Below are positions 9,158 through 18,315 of a DNA stretch of 64,000 bases, piece by piece (the stretch's first letter is position 1; each line of letters begins with the position of its first letter). The notes under the pieces are model-generated. The model saw only the letters and a list, made by a program, of their open reading frames with translations, was not told the DNA's origin and did not search any database. Origin of the DNA: Gemmiger formicilis (GTDB lineage Bacteria > Bacillota > Clostridia > Oscillospirales > Ruminococcaceae). Location of the stretch: positions 62,001 through 126,000 of the forward strand of contig NZ_FUYF01000003.1 in assembly GCF_900167555.1 (NCBI RefSeq), given 5' to 3'. Made by a program: the position numbers and the translations under genes.

Positions 9158-10093
9158 ATGGCAAAGATTCACCGCAGCGATGCACCGCTGCCGCAGGCCC
9201 CTTCCGTTCAGGTAAAGGCATCCTATACAGTCACCGAGCTGCCGAAGGTTTCTCCGCAGGAACCTGCTGCCTTCTACGACCAGGACAACGACGAGGACTA
9301 TCGCCGGCGCGAGACCGCGAAGTGCAAAAAAAAGCGCGGTAATCTGCTGTACACCCTCGTGATGATCGTTTTCGCCGCGATCTTTCTCATCAGCGGCGGC
9401 CTGCTGGTCAAGCGGTTCCTCGATGACCGCAAGACCGAGAGCGAGTTTGCCGACCTGCAATCGATGATCGATACCGCGGCGACCCCGGCCCCCGCCGGGG
9501 AGAATGTCAACCCCAACGGTGCCAGGTTTGCTGCCCTGCGCGACAAGAACAGCGACTTTATCGGCTGGATCTCCATCGACGGCACCAATCTGGATTTTCC
9601 GGTTATGTACGCACCGGACAACAAGGACTTCTATCTGTGTCATGACTTCAACAAAGCCTACAGCGTCTACGGTGTACCGTACCTGGACGAGCAAACGACG
9701 CTCGGAGCCAACGCCGAGAGCGACAACCTGATCATCTACGGCCACAATATGAAAACCGGCACGATCTTCGGCTGCCTGACCGAGTACCGCAAGGCCGACT
9801 ACTATCAGGAGCACCCCTTCATTGAGTTTGACACCGTCTACGGGGACGCCAAGTATGAGGTGTTTGGTGCGTTCACCATTGATGTCGTCAACGACACCTC
9901 GTTTATCTACAACCAGTACATCGACATGGACGAGGACGCCTACAACCGCTATGTGGACCAGGTCATCTCCCGCAGCGACGTGGACAGCGGCATCCGCCCT
10001 GCCTACGGTGAGCAGCTGCTTACCCTCTCTACCTGCGAGTATTCGTCCGCCAACGGGCGCTATGTCGTCGTAGCGCGTCGGGTCAGTGACTAA
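9158..10093 (+). CDS. srtB: Class B sortase
   Basis: A 311-residue membrane transpeptidase. A charged cytoplasmic N-terminus (about 65 residues) precedes one transmembrane segment (LLYTLVMIVFAAIFLISGGLLV). The extracellular sortase domain shows FIGWISIDGTNLDFPVM, the catalytic His in IIYGHNMKTGTIFG, the catalytic Cys in LLTLSTCEYS, and an Arg (GRYVVVARRV) near the end, the class B pattern. The ATG at 9158 follows ACAGGAGAA; an in-frame ATG 18 bases upstream lacks a ribosome site. No sortase substrate with an LPxTG/NPxTN tail lies nearby, so it is an orphan enzyme that anchors proteins encoded elsewhere. Confidence 0.93.
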   Translation: MAKIHRSDAPLPQAPSVQVKASYTVTELPKVSPQEPAAFYDQDNDEDYRRRETAKCKKKRGNLLYTLVMIVFAAIFLISGGLLVKRFLDDRKTESEFADLQSMIDTAATPAPAGENVNPNGARFAALRDKNSDFIGWISIDGTNLDFPVMYAPDNKDFYLCHDFNKAYSVYGVPYLDEQTTLGANAESDNLIIYGHNMKTGTIFGCLTEYRKADYYQEHPFIEFDTVYGDAKYEVFGAFTIDVVNDTSFIYNQYIDMDEDAYNRYVDQVISRSDVDSGIRPAYGEQLLTLSTCEYSSANGRYVVVARRVSD

Positions 10094-10171
10094 TTTCCGA
10101 AAGTAATTGCATCACGCACTTTAGATTCTTTTGCAAAACGCGCAAAATGTTCTCTTGCTTGCAGATTGTAC

Positions 10172-10310
10172 TTGCTATTCTTCCGGGAATGTGCTATGCT
10201 AATAAATGCGCGATAACTTTTGATTCGTTCTTATATGGTGTAAGAAACCGGAAAGGGAGAATGCGCGCAGCGGGCAGCCGTAGCCCTTGACGGCTGCCCG
10301 CTTTGTCTTT
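10172..10310 (+). ncRNA. Candidate short transcript (promoter plus terminator) before glmS
   Basis: TTGCTA (10172-10177), a 17-base spacer and TATGCT (10195-10200) form a plausible promoter. A strong hairpin (AGCGGGCAGCCGT / ACGGCTGCCCGCT) then TTTGTCTTT ends at 10310, giving an RNA of about 105 bases. Inside are a small stem TTCTTA/TAAGAA and AAAGGGAG just before a nine-codon ORF (MRAAGSRSP) that runs into the terminator stem. It could be an independent small RNA, a leader-peptide attenuator, or a late sortase terminator. It does not resemble the glmS ribozyme core. Confidence 0.4.
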
Positions 10311-10347
10311 ACGCCACGTACATCTGTACAAAATCTGCGTAAAGCTA

Positions 10348-10376
10348 TAGACATTTGTACCCAAATGGCATATACT
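10348..10376 (+). promoter_or_regulatory. glmS promoter
   Basis: TAGACA, a 17-base spacer and TATACT, about 75 bases before the glmS start and after the hairpin at 10268-10310. Confidence 0.75.
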
Positions 10377-10451
10377 GTAAAAGTATTTTGCTCTAATCCA
10401 ATAAAATGGAAAGTATAGTTTCAACGCTGTAACAAAGGGAGGATACCTGTT

Positions 10452-12293
10452 ATGTGTGGAATCGTAGGCTTTACCGGCGCGGCACAGGCCGCCCCCATTC
10501 TGCTGGACGGCCTGGCCAAGCTGGAATACCGCGGCTATGACTCTGCCGGTATGGCGGTGCAGAACGCCGCCGGCAAGATTGAGGTCGTCAAGGCCAAGGG
10601 CCGCCTAAAGGTCCTGAGCGAGATGACCGACGGCGGCAGCGCCGTGCCCGGCAGCTGTGGCATCGGCCATACCCGCTGGGCGACCCATGGCGAGCCGTCC
10701 GTCGTCAACGCACATCCGCATTATTCCCGTGACCAGAAGATTGCCGTCGTACACAACGGAATCATTGAAAACTATCAGGAGATCAAGGAGCGTCTGATCA
10801 ACAAGGGCTTCAGCTTCGTCTCCCAGACCGACACTGAGGTCGTTGCCCAGCTGCTTGACTACTATTACATGGGCGAGTCCGCAGGCAACGCACTGGACGC
10901 CATCACCCGCATGATGCTGCATGTCCGCGGCTCCTACGCGCTGGGAGTGCTCTTTGCCGACGAGCCCGGCGTCATCTACGCAGTGCGCAAGGACAGCCCG
11001 CTCATCGTCGGCAAGTGCGAGGACGGTGCCATCATCGCCTCCGACGTTCCTGCGCTGCTCAAGTACACCCGCACGGTCTACTACATTGACAATCTCGAGA
11101 TTGCCCGCCTGACCCCCGACTCCATCGAGTTCTTCAACATCGACAAGGAGCCCATCACCCGCGAGTCCACCACCATTGAGTGGGACGCCGAGGCCGCGGA
11201 GAAGGGTGGCTACGAGCACTTCATGATGAAGGAGATCTACGAGCAGCCCGCCGCTGTCCGCGATACGATCTCCCCGCGCCTCAAGGACGGCCAGATCGAC
11301 CTGTCCGAGTTGGCCCTTGACGAGGAGGCCATCAGGAATGTCCATCGTCTCTACATCATCGGCTGCGGCTCCGCCTACCATGTCGGCATGGCCGCGCGCT
11401 ATGTGTTTGAGAGCCTGGCACGCCTCCCCGTCGAGGTCGATGTCGCCAGCGAGTTCCGTTACCGCAATCCCGTGCTCGAAAAGGACGCACTCGCTATGGT
11501 CATCAGCCAGAGCGGTGAGACCGCCGACACGCTGGCCGCCCTGCGCCTGTGCAAGGAGCGCGGTGTGCGCACCATCGGCATTGTGAACGTCGTCGGCTCC
11601 AGCATTGCCCGTGAGGCCGACGCCACAATGTACACCTGGGCCGGCCCGGAAATCTCCGTTGCCACCACCAAAGCCTACAGCACCCAGCTGGCGGCCTGCT
11701 ACCTGCTGGCTACCGAGTTTGCCCGTGTGCGCGGCACGCTGGCGGACGGCCAGTATGAGCACCTCGTCACCGAGCTGGAGGCTCTGCCCGAGAAGATCGA
11801 AAAGACCCTGGCCGACAAGGAGCGTATCCAGTGGTTTGCCAGCAAATACGCAAACGCCAAGGATGCCTTCTTCATTGGCCGCGGCCTCGACTACGCCGTC
11901 GCGCTCGAGGGCAGTTTGAAATTTAAGGAGATCAGCTACATCCACTCCGAGGCGTTCGCTGCGGGCGAGATGAAGCACGGGCCGATTTCTCTGGTCGAGA
12001 ATGGAACGCTGGTCGTCGGCATCCTGACCCAGCCGGACCTGTTTGAAAAGAGCGTTTCCAACATGGTCGAGGTCAAGAGCCGCGGTGCCTTCCTGATGGG
12101 CCTGACCACTTACGGAAATTACAGCATCGAGGACACTGCGGGCTTCACGGTCTACGTGCCCAAGACCGACCCGCACTTTGCCACGAGCCTGTCTGTCATT
12201 CCGCTGCAGCTGCTGGCCTACTACGTCAGCTGCGCCAAGGGATTGGATGTCGATAAGCCGCGCAATCTGGCCAAGAGCGTGACCGTCGAGTAA
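10452..12293 (+). CDS. glmS: Glutamine--fructose-6-phosphate aminotransferase
   Basis: A 613-residue enzyme of UDP-GlcNAc and peptidoglycan precursor synthesis. The catalytic Cys follows the initiator Met (MCGIVGFTG). The glutaminase domain has HTRWATHGEPS and NGIIENY (residues 1-240). Two SIS isomerase domains follow, with CGSAYHVG, SQSGETADTLAAL and the C-terminal HGPISLVE and KPRNLAKSVTVE. AAAGGGAGGATACCTGTT precedes the ATG. It is monocistronic, between its own promoter and a strong terminator. Confidence 0.98.
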   Translation: MCGIVGFTGAAQAAPILLDGLAKLEYRGYDSAGMAVQNAAGKIEVVKAKGRLKVLSEMTDGGSAVPGSCGIGHTRWATHGEPSVVNAHPHYSRDQKIAVVHNGIIENYQEIKERLINKGFSFVSQTDTEVVAQLLDYYYMGESAGNALDAITRMMLHVRGSYALGVLFADEPGVIYAVRKDSPLIVGKCEDGAIIASDVPALLKYTRTVYYIDNLEIARLTPDSIEFFNIDKEPITRESTTIEWDAEAAEKGGYEHFMMKEIYEQPAAVRDTISPRLKDGQIDLSELALDEEAIRNVHRLYIIGCGSAYHVGMAARYVFESLARLPVEVDVASEFRYRNPVLEKDALAMVISQSGETADTLAALRLCKERGVRTIGIVNVVGSSIAREADATMYTWAGPEISVATTKAYSTQLAACYLLATEFARVRGTLADGQYEHLVTELEALPEKIEKTLADKERIQWFASKYANAKDAFFIGRGLDYAVALEGSLKFKEISYIHSEAFAAGEMKHGPISLVENGTLVVGILTQPDLFEKSVSNMVEVKSRGAFLMGLTTYGNYSIEDTAGFTVYVPKTDPHFATSLSVIPLQLLAYYVSCAKGLDVDKPRNLAKSVTVE

Positions 12294-12344
12294 ATTGCTT
12301 TCGTCCGTTTTACCAAAAATTTACCACGATTTTTATACAATATT

Positions 12345-12386
12345 AGCCCCATTTGTCTGCCCAAAAGTAGGACAATGGGGCCTTTT
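12345..12386 (+). terminator. glmS terminator
   Basis: AGCCCCATTTGTC and GGACAATGGGGCC arms with loop TGCCCAAAAGTA, followed by TTTTT. Confidence 0.9.
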
Positions 12387-12397
12387 TGTGTTATAAT
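12369..12397 (+). promoter_or_regulatory. Extended -10 promoter inside the glmS terminator
   Basis: TGTTATAAT (TATAAT at 12392-12397 with an upstream TG) and a weak -35 AGGACA 17 bases before, which falls in the 3' arm of the glmS terminator. It would drive the dehydratase/transferase pair. Confidence 0.55.
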
Positions 12398-12472
12398 AGC
12401 CTATATGACAATTTTGCCGGGCCGTATTGCGCCCGTTTTCAGATAGAAGAACGTATAGTAAGGATGGAATCG

Positions 12473-14458
12473 ATGCAACAGGTCTCAAAACAACTGATAA
12501 AAGGGCTTCCGCGCCGCATCGCACTGATGCTGCTGGACTGCGGGCTCATTGTACTTTGCTACTGGCTGGCCGTCATGCTGCGCTTTGACAGCGGCGACGC
12601 CTACCGCCGCGTGGAGATACTGCGCGCCATGGCCCCGATGCTCTTATACGTCCTGCCCATTTATATGATCGTGTTCTGGTTCGGCGGACTGTATGAGATC
12701 ATGTGGGAATACGCCGGTATGCGCGACCTTGCACGCCTGACCTGCCTTTCCGGGCTGGCGACGGGCATCATCATGCTGTTCGATCTGATCTACCACAGCC
12801 GCCCGATCTCCGGCGCGGTGCTGATCTTCGGCGCGGTATTCAACACGGCGGCCATAGCGGGCGTGCGGTTCCTGTGGCGGCTGGTCCTGACGATGCGCAA
12901 CGCCAAGGCCAACAAGCCGGAGGACAATACGCCATTGCTCATTGTCGGCGCCGGCAACGCCGGTGCGTGGGCCGTCAACCTCTGCAAGACGAAAAATCAG
13001 AGCTTCGGTAACCCGGTCTGCATCGTTGACGACGACCTGACCAAAAAGGGCCTGCGCGTGCAGGGCGTACCGGTGCGCGGCACGATCTCCGACATACCGG
13101 AGCTGGTGCGCAAATATCATATTCTCGAGATCGTCATCGCCATCACGACGGTCAAGGGTGACCGTTTGAGCGAGATCATCAACCTCTGCAACTCCACCCA
13201 CTGCCGCGTGCGGATGATCAGTGACCCGCAGGCTGTTGACGAGAACGGCAATCCTGTGGCGGCGGGCTTCCGTGAGCTGAACACGGCGGACTTCCTCTCC
13301 CGCGACGAGATCCAGCTGAACAATGCCCAGATCTCCGAGTACCTGCATGACAAGATTGTTCTCGTCACGGGCGGCGGCGGCTCCATCGGCAGCGAGCTCT
13401 GCCGTCAGATCATGCGCTACCAGCCCCGCCGTCTGCTGATTTTTGATATCTACGAGAACTGCGCCTATGAGCTGGAAACCGAGCTGAAAAACAAGTACGG
13501 CCCCGAGGCTCCTGTTATCACCCTCATCGGCTCCATCCGCGATAAAGCACGTCTGGACGATGTGTTCGACACCTATCATCCGTCCGTCGTCTTTCACGCG
13601 GCGGCGCACAAGCATGTGCCGCTGATGGAGATCAGCCCCGCCGAGGCCGTCAAGAACAACGTCTTTGGCACCAAGAACCTGCTGACCTCCGCCGCCGAGC
13701 ACGGCGTGGAGCGGTTCGTCCAGCTCTCTACAGACAAGGCTGTCAATCCGACGAACGTCATGGGCTGCACCAAGCGCCTGTGCGAGATGCTGATCCAGAC
13801 CTTCTCCCGGGCCACGTCGATGACCTGCGTTGCGGTGCGCTTCGGCAACGTGCTGGGCAGCCACGGCAGCGTCATCCCGCTGTTTGAGGAGCAAATCAAG
13901 CGCGGCGGCCCTGTGACCATCACGCATCCCGATATTGTCCGCTACTTTATGACCATCACCGAGGCTGCGCAGCTCGTTCTGCAGGCCGGCGGTCTGGCGA
14001 AGGGCGGCAGCATCTACGTGCTGGACATGGGCGAGCCGGTCAAGATCATGGATCTGGCCAACCGCCTGATACGCTTCTACGGCTACGAGCCGGGCGTAAA
14101 TATGCAGGTCAAGGTCACCGGTCTGCGCCCCGGCGAAAAGCTGTACGAGGAACTGCTCATGGACTCCGAGCAGGACAAGATGGCCAAAACCGCCCACAAC
14201 AAAATCTTCATCGCGCCGCCCATGCAGATCGATCTGGAAAAATTCTACACCGACCTGCAGCGGCTCAAGGACTCTGCCCTGCACAACAGCGACGAGGTCG
14301 TCGACGTTCTGCAGGAGATGGTCCCGACCTACCACCCCAACCGCCGCGTGCGCGCTGACCACACCGTTGTGGCCGCCACCGGCAACACCGCGCTTTTCTC
14401 CCGGGAGGAGATTGCGCAGAAGCTCCGGGAGACAGAGCATCCCGCCGAGGAGGGCTGA
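12473..14458 (+). CDS. Membrane nucleotide-sugar 4,6-dehydratase (PglF/FlaA1/CapD family)
   Basis: About 661 residues. Four N-terminal transmembrane helices (residues about 15-135) are followed by a first Rossmann domain (LLIVGAGNAGAW) and a second SDR domain with VTGGGGSIGSELCRQI, the active-site block STDKAVNPTNVMGCTKR and DMGEPVKIMDLANRLI. This is the family that makes UDP-4-keto-6-deoxy-HexNAc for glycans. Start choice: AAGG at 12460-12463 is nine bases before the ATG at 12473; ATGs at 12464 and 12386 fit less well. The next gene begins three bases after the stop and encodes the phosphoglycosyl transferase, a pairing typical of glycan initiation. Confidence 0.88.
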   Translation: MQQVSKQLIKGLPRRIALMLLDCGLIVLCYWLAVMLRFDSGDAYRRVEILRAMAPMLLYVLPIYMIVFWFGGLYEIMWEYAGMRDLARLTCLSGLATGIIMLFDLIYHSRPISGAVLIFGAVFNTAAIAGVRFLWRLVLTMRNAKANKPEDNTPLLIVGAGNAGAWAVNLCKTKNQSFGNPVCIVDDDLTKKGLRVQGVPVRGTISDIPELVRKYHILEIVIAITTVKGDRLSEIINLCNSTHCRVRMISDPQAVDENGNPVAAGFRELNTADFLSRDEIQLNNAQISEYLHDKIVLVTGGGGSIGSELCRQIMRYQPRRLLIFDIYENCAYELETELKNKYGPEAPVITLIGSIRDKARLDDVFDTYHPSVVFHAAAHKHVPLMEISPAEAVKNNVFGTKNLLTSAAEHGVERFVQLSTDKAVNPTNVMGCTKRLCEMLIQTFSRATSMTCVAVRFGNVLGSHGSVIPLFEEQIKRGGPVTITHPDIVRYFMTITEAAQLVLQAGGLAKGGSIYVLDMGEPVKIMDLANRLIRFYGYEPGVNMQVKVTGLRPGEKLYEELLMDSEQDKMAKTAHNKIFIAPPMQIDLEKFYTDLQRLKDSALHNSDEVVDVLQEMVPTYHPNRRVRADHTVVAATGNTALFSREEIAQKLRETEHPAEEG

Positions 14459-14461
14459 TTT

Positions 14462-15088
14462 ATGTACGAGCGTTACGGTAAGCGCCTGCTGGACATTATC
14501 CTTTCGCTGGCAGCCACGATCATTCTTGCAATTCCGATGGGGCTGGTCGCGCTGTGGATCAAGCTCGACTCCCCGGGGCCGGTCTTTTTCAAGCAGCGCC
14601 GCGTCGGCAAAGGCAAAACGCACTTTAACATCCTGAAGTTCCGCACGATGCGCGGCGACACCCCGCACGACGTTCCCACGCACCTTTTGAAAGATGCGGA
14701 CAGCTACATTACCGGGAGCGGTGCCTTCCTGCGCAAGACGAGCCTGGACGAGCTGCCGCAGATCTACAACATACTGGCAGGGCAGATGAGCGTCATCGGC
14801 CCGCGCCCCGCACTGTACAACCAGTACGACCTGATCGAAGCGCGCGACAAGGTCCGCGCCAACGACATCCGCCCGGGCCTGACCGGCTTAGCACAGGTCA
14901 ACGGACGCGACGAGCTGCCGATTGACGTCAAAGCCCGCTACGACGGTGAGTACGCCGCCCATGTGACGTTCTGGAATGATGTAAAGATTTTCTTCCGCAG
15001 CATCACCTATGTGTTCCAGCGCCGCGGCGTCGTCGAGGGCGGCACCGGTGCCATGAACCAGACAAAAGAGGAAAAATCGTCAAAATGA
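14462..15088 (+). CDS. Undecaprenyl-phosphate sugar phosphotransferase (monotopic PGT)
   Basis: A 208-residue protein of the small PglC/WcaJ-C type. One hydrophobic hairpin (IILSLAATIILAIPMGLVAL) is followed by the family signature SPGPVFFKQRRVGKGKTHF, FRTMRGD, KTSLDELPQIYNIL and GPRPAL. It moves a sugar phosphate from a UDP-sugar to undecaprenyl phosphate and so starts a surface glycan. Its tight coupling to the dehydratase suggests a 6-deoxy amino sugar as first residue. The glycosyltransferases of the pathway are not next to it. Confidence 0.9.
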   Translation: MYERYGKRLLDIILSLAATIILAIPMGLVALWIKLDSPGPVFFKQRRVGKGKTHFNILKFRTMRGDTPHDVPTHLLKDADSYITGSGAFLRKTSLDELPQIYNILAGQMSVIGPRPALYNQYDLIEARDKVRANDIRPGLTGLAQVNGRDELPIDVKARYDGEYAAHVTFWNDVKIFFRSITYVFQRRGVVEGGTGAMNQTKEEKSSK

Positions 15089-15096
15089 CGGACGTT

Positions 15097-15132
15097 GTAC
15101 CTGCCGGGAAAACACCGGCAGGTACATTTTTT
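15097..15132 (+). terminator. Terminator after the phosphoglycosyl transferase
   Basis: GTACCTGCCGG and CCGGCAGGTAC arms around GAAAACA, followed by ATTTTTTT. Confidence 0.9.
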
Positions 15133-15184
15133 GTGCTGATTTAAAAAATGTACAAGAAAATCTTGCGATTTTCGTGAAAATATG

Positions 15185-15213
15185 TTGCAAAAGCCAAGCG
15201 GATTGTGTAAAAT
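15185..15213 (+). promoter_or_regulatory. Promoter of the PucR-like regulator
   Basis: TTGCAA, a 17-base spacer ending in TGTG, and TAAAAT. Confidence 0.65.
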
Positions 15214-15336
15214 ATACATTATGATGTTTTGGTTTTCAGGCAGATTACCAAACGGCAATTTTGCCAAACACGCATAGCCCGCACTGCACACCGGTGCAGA
15301 CTGTCTAAATAACAGCTAAAAGGGGAGTCACATATT

Positions 15337-16422
15337 ATGGCAAACAGGGTATTCCAGAACGTGGTCTACCAGATGAAGGACGCAGTGGATCGTGTCGTCG
15401 GCGTGATTGATGAGACCGGCACCGTCATTTCCTGCTCTGAGCTGGGACAGATCGGTGAGGTGCGCGAGGGCGTGGCCGCAGTCCGCCAGACGGCCGGGGA
15501 TGCTTTCGTGCGCGATGGGTATGCCTACCATCAGTTCTCCAACGCCAAGCACAATGACTACGCCGTCTTTGTCGAGGGCACTGACACTACCGCCGAGCAA
15601 TTCGCCGCCATGCTCTCCATCAGCCTGCAGAGCATCAAGCAGTACCACGACGAAAAATTCGACAAGACGAACTTCATCAAGAACGTCGTGCTCGACAACA
15701 TCCTGCCCGGCGACATCTACGCCAAGGCGCGGGAGCTGCACTTTGTCTCTGACGTGCAGCGCGTCGTACTACTGATCCGCGTGACCTCCGGCAATGATAT
15801 TTCCGCCTACGATGTCGTCAGCGGCCTTTTCCCGGACAAACAGAAGGACTTCGTCTTTAACATCAGCGAGACCGACACCGTCCTGGTCAAGGAGATCAAA
15901 CCCGACAACAACACCCGCGATATGGAAAAGCTGGCTGCCTCCATCGTCGATACGCTGCAGGGCGACCATTACATCAAGGCCGTCGTCGGCATCGGTACGC
16001 CCATCGGCAACATCAAGGACCTGGCCTCCAGCTTTAAGGAAGCCCAGATTGCCATGGAGGTCGGCAAGGTGTTTGACACCGAGCGTCAGGTCATCAGCTA
16101 TGACCATCTGGGCATTGCGCGCCTGATCTACCAGCTGCCTACGACGCTCTGCGAGGCATTCCTGCGCGAGGTGTTCAAGCAGGAGAGCATCGACTCCCTC
16201 GATGCCGAGACGCTGTTCACGATCCAGCGCTTCTTTGAGAACAACCTGAACGTCTCTGAGACGAGTCGCGGTCTGTTCGTTCACCGCAACACGCTGGTCT
16301 ACCGCCTTGAGAAGATCCGCAAGCTGACCGGCCTTGACCTGCGCAACTTCGATGATGCCATCGTCTTTAAGGTAGCGCTGATGGTCAAGAAATACCTGTC
16401 CGCCAACCCGGCCAAATATTGA
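15337..16422 (+). CDS. PucR/CdaR-family transcriptional regulator
   Basis: A 361-residue protein. An N-terminal sensor-like domain (residues 1-110; VIDETGTVISCSELGQIGEV) is followed by a CdaR GGDEF-like domain (about 120-270) and a C-terminal PucR HTH with the typical ENNLNVSETSRGLFVHRNTL and YRLEKIRKLTGLDLRNFDDA. Such regulators often respond to sugar acids or nitrogen compounds, but no metabolic operon is adjacent; the next genes are cell-division genes with their own promoter. AAAGGGGAG precedes the ATG. The ligand is unknown. Confidence 0.85.
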   Translation: MANRVFQNVVYQMKDAVDRVVGVIDETGTVISCSELGQIGEVREGVAAVRQTAGDAFVRDGYAYHQFSNAKHNDYAVFVEGTDTTAEQFAAMLSISLQSIKQYHDEKFDKTNFIKNVVLDNILPGDIYAKARELHFVSDVQRVVLLIRVTSGNDISAYDVVSGLFPDKQKDFVFNISETDTVLVKEIKPDNNTRDMEKLAASIVDTLQGDHYIKAVVGIGTPIGNIKDLASSFKEAQIAMEVGKVFDTERQVISYDHLGIARLIYQLPTTLCEAFLREVFKQESIDSLDAETLFTIQRFFENNLNVSETSRGLFVHRNTLVYRLEKIRKLTGLDLRNFDDAIVFKVALMVKKYLSANPAKY

Positions 16423-16440
16423 TTTTAAAAAAACTTTCAC

Positions 16441-16474
16441 AAATGGCGCTGCACCGCAAGGCAGCGCCATTTTC
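16441..16474 (+). terminator. Terminator after the PucR-like gene
   Basis: AATGGCGCTGC and GCAGCGCCATT arms, loop ACCGCAAG, then a short T-run. Confidence 0.85.
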
Positions 16475-16499
16475 CTGCTTTTTATAGCCGCAAAGCACC

Positions 16500-16528
16500 T
16501 TGACCGCAGAGGTCTGACATGGTATTCT
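16500..16528 (+). promoter_or_regulatory. Promoter of the ftsEX cluster
   Basis: TTGACC, a 17-base spacer, then TATTCT, 59 bases before the ftsE start. Confidence 0.65.
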
Positions 16529-16586
16529 ATTATATGTATGACTGTAACCATAACAGCAAAGCCACACCACGGCAGGAGAACCCCGA

Positions 16587-17345
16587 ATGATCGATTTTGA
16601 ACATGTATATAAAACCTACGAGACCCACAACGATGAGAACGTCGCGCTGGAGGACATCAACATCCATATTGACGAGGGCGAGTTCGTCTTTATCCTCGGC
16701 CATTCCGGCGCGGGCAAATCCACGTTTTTAAAGCTCATCCAGATGGAGGAGAAGCCCACCGAGGGCAAGGTCTTTATCAATGGGCAGGATTTAACGCGCA
16801 TCAAGCGCCGCAAGGTGCCCTACCTGCGCCGTCAGATGGGCGTTGTGTTCCAGGACTTCCGCCTGATCCCCACCATGACCGTCTATGAGAATGTCGCCTT
16901 CGCTATGCGCGTGACGAACATCTCGACCAAAAAGATCAAGGACCGCGTACCGTTTGCACTCTCCCTTGTCGGTCTGGAGGACAAAATGGACCGCCTGCCG
17001 GATGAGCTCTCCGGCGGCGAGCAGCAGCGTGTGGCCGTTGCCCGCGCGCTGGCCCACGGCCCCAAGCTCATCATCGCGGACGAGCCCACCGGCAACATCG
17101 ACCCCGAAATGTCGATGGACATCATGCAGCTCTTTGAGGCCATCAACAAGGTCAACATCACCGTCGTCGTCGTCACCCATGAGCACGAGCTCGTCCACAA
17201 GCTGGCCCGCAAGTACGGCAACCGCGTCATCACGCTGGCCAACGGCATGGTAGCCTCCGATACCGCTGACCCTGCTGCCGCGCGCCGCTACGCTGCCGCC
17301 ATGGCCGAGCGCGAAGAGGACGACTACGAGTACGACGAGGACTGA
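16587..17345 (+). CDS. ftsE: Cell-division ATP-binding protein FtsE
   Basis: A 252-residue ABC ATPase. Walker [10 protein letters not shown], the Q-loop in [17 protein letters not shown], signature LSGGEQQR, Walker [13 protein letters not shown] and the H-loop in [10 protein letters not shown] are intact. With FtsX it forms the type VII ABC complex that drives peptidoglycan hydrolases outside the membrane. The C-terminal tail is acidic ([10 protein letters not shown]). ftsX starts 22 bases later, and the M23 hydrolase and Ctp protease downstream are the expected partners. Confidence 0.97.
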   Translation: MIDFEHVYKTYETHNDENVALEDINIHIDEGEFVFILGHSGAGKSTFLKLIQMEEKPTEGKVFINGQDLTRIKRRKVPYLRRQMGVVFQDFRLIPTMTVYENVAFAMRVTNISTKKIKDRVPFALSLVGLEDKMDRLPDELSGGEQQRVAVARALAHGPKLIIADEPTGNIDPEMSMDIMQLFEAINKVNITVVVVTHEHELVHKLARKYGNRVITLANGMVASDTADPAAARRYAAAMAEREEDDYEYDED

Positions 17346-17367
17346 TTTGTAAGTAAGAGGGGACACC

Positions 17368-18288
17368 ATGCGTTTTTCCAGTTTTATCTACTTAGTCGGC
17401 CAGGGCCTGCACAACCTGCGCGCCAACCGGCTGATGACCTTTGCCTCCATGGGCGTGCTGACCGTCTGCATGCTGCTGATCGGCGCAGCCTCGCTGCTGG
17501 GCATCAACATTGACCACATGGTCGAATACATCGGCAACCAGAACGAGACCGTCGTCTACATGGGCGGCACCGGCGAGAGCGAGGTCGCCACCGACGAGCA
17601 GATTGCCGCCGCCGACGCGGCCATCCGCAGCACGCCCCACGTTGTGAGCGTGACCTATATGTCGCCGGAGGACGTTCTGGCGACCTACAGCGATATGCTG
17701 AAGGATTACACAAACCTGCAGCAGGTCTTTGCCAATGACAACCCGTTCACTCCCAACTACCGCGTGACCGTGGACGACCCCGACAACATTGAGGAAGTCT
17801 CCGCCCAGCTCATGCAGATCGACGGCGTTTACAGCGTCAAGGCCCCGCTGGCTATGGCGGATACCTTCACGTCCCTGCAGAAGGTCATCAACTACGCCTG
17901 CTACGGCCTGGTCGCGGTGCTGGCCATCGTCTCCATCGTCGTCATCAACAACACGATCAAAATCACCGTCTTTAACCGCCGCAAGGAGATCGGCATTATG
18001 AAGCTCGTCGGCGCGACCAACGGCTTCATCCGCTTTCCGTTCTTTGTCGAGGGCGTCACCTCCGGCCTGATTTCGGCTGGCATTGCGTCCGGCATCGTCT
18101 GCGGCGCGTACTATACACTCTGCCGCTGGTATGCCGAGAATCCGTCCAACCTCTCGCAGATGTTCGGCGGCACGCTTGTCCCGCTGGAAAGCGTCTGGTA
18201 CTACATCGTCGGCGGCTTTGTGCTGCTGGGCTTCTTGCTCTGCGGCCTCGGCACCGCCACCAGCATCCGCAAGCATCTGAATGTATAA
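17368..18288 (+). CDS. ftsX: Cell-division permease FtsX
   Basis: A 306-residue membrane protein with four helices: one near residue 25-50, then a large extracellular loop (about 55-175) and three C-terminal helices. The FtsX cytoplasmic motif NNTIKITVFNRRKEIGIMKLVGATNGFIR is present in full. It relays ATP hydrolysis by FtsE to the extracellular coiled-coil hydrolase encoded next. AAGAGGGGACACC precedes the ATG. Confidence 0.96.
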   Translation: MRFSSFIYLVGQGLHNLRANRLMTFASMGVLTVCMLLIGAASLLGINIDHMVEYIGNQNETVVYMGGTGESEVATDEQIAAADAAIRSTPHVVSVTYMSPEDVLATYSDMLKDYTNLQQVFANDNPFTPNYRVTVDDPDNIEEVSAQLMQIDGVYSVKAPLAMADTFTSLQKVINYACYGLVAVLAIVSIVVINNTIKITVFNRRKEIGIMKLVGATNGFIRFPFFVEGVTSGLISAGIASGIVCGAYYTLCRWYAENPSNLSQMFGGTLVPLESVWYYIVGGFVLLGFLLCGLGTATSIRKHLNV

Positions 18289-18315
18289 CAGGGGATAAAG
18301 GGAACGTATAAGACC

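Noticed and set aside
10377-10451. glmS ribozyme upstream of glmS
   Set aside because: The region before the gene lacks the conserved ribozyme core and is too short for it; only a plain promoter and ribosome site are present.
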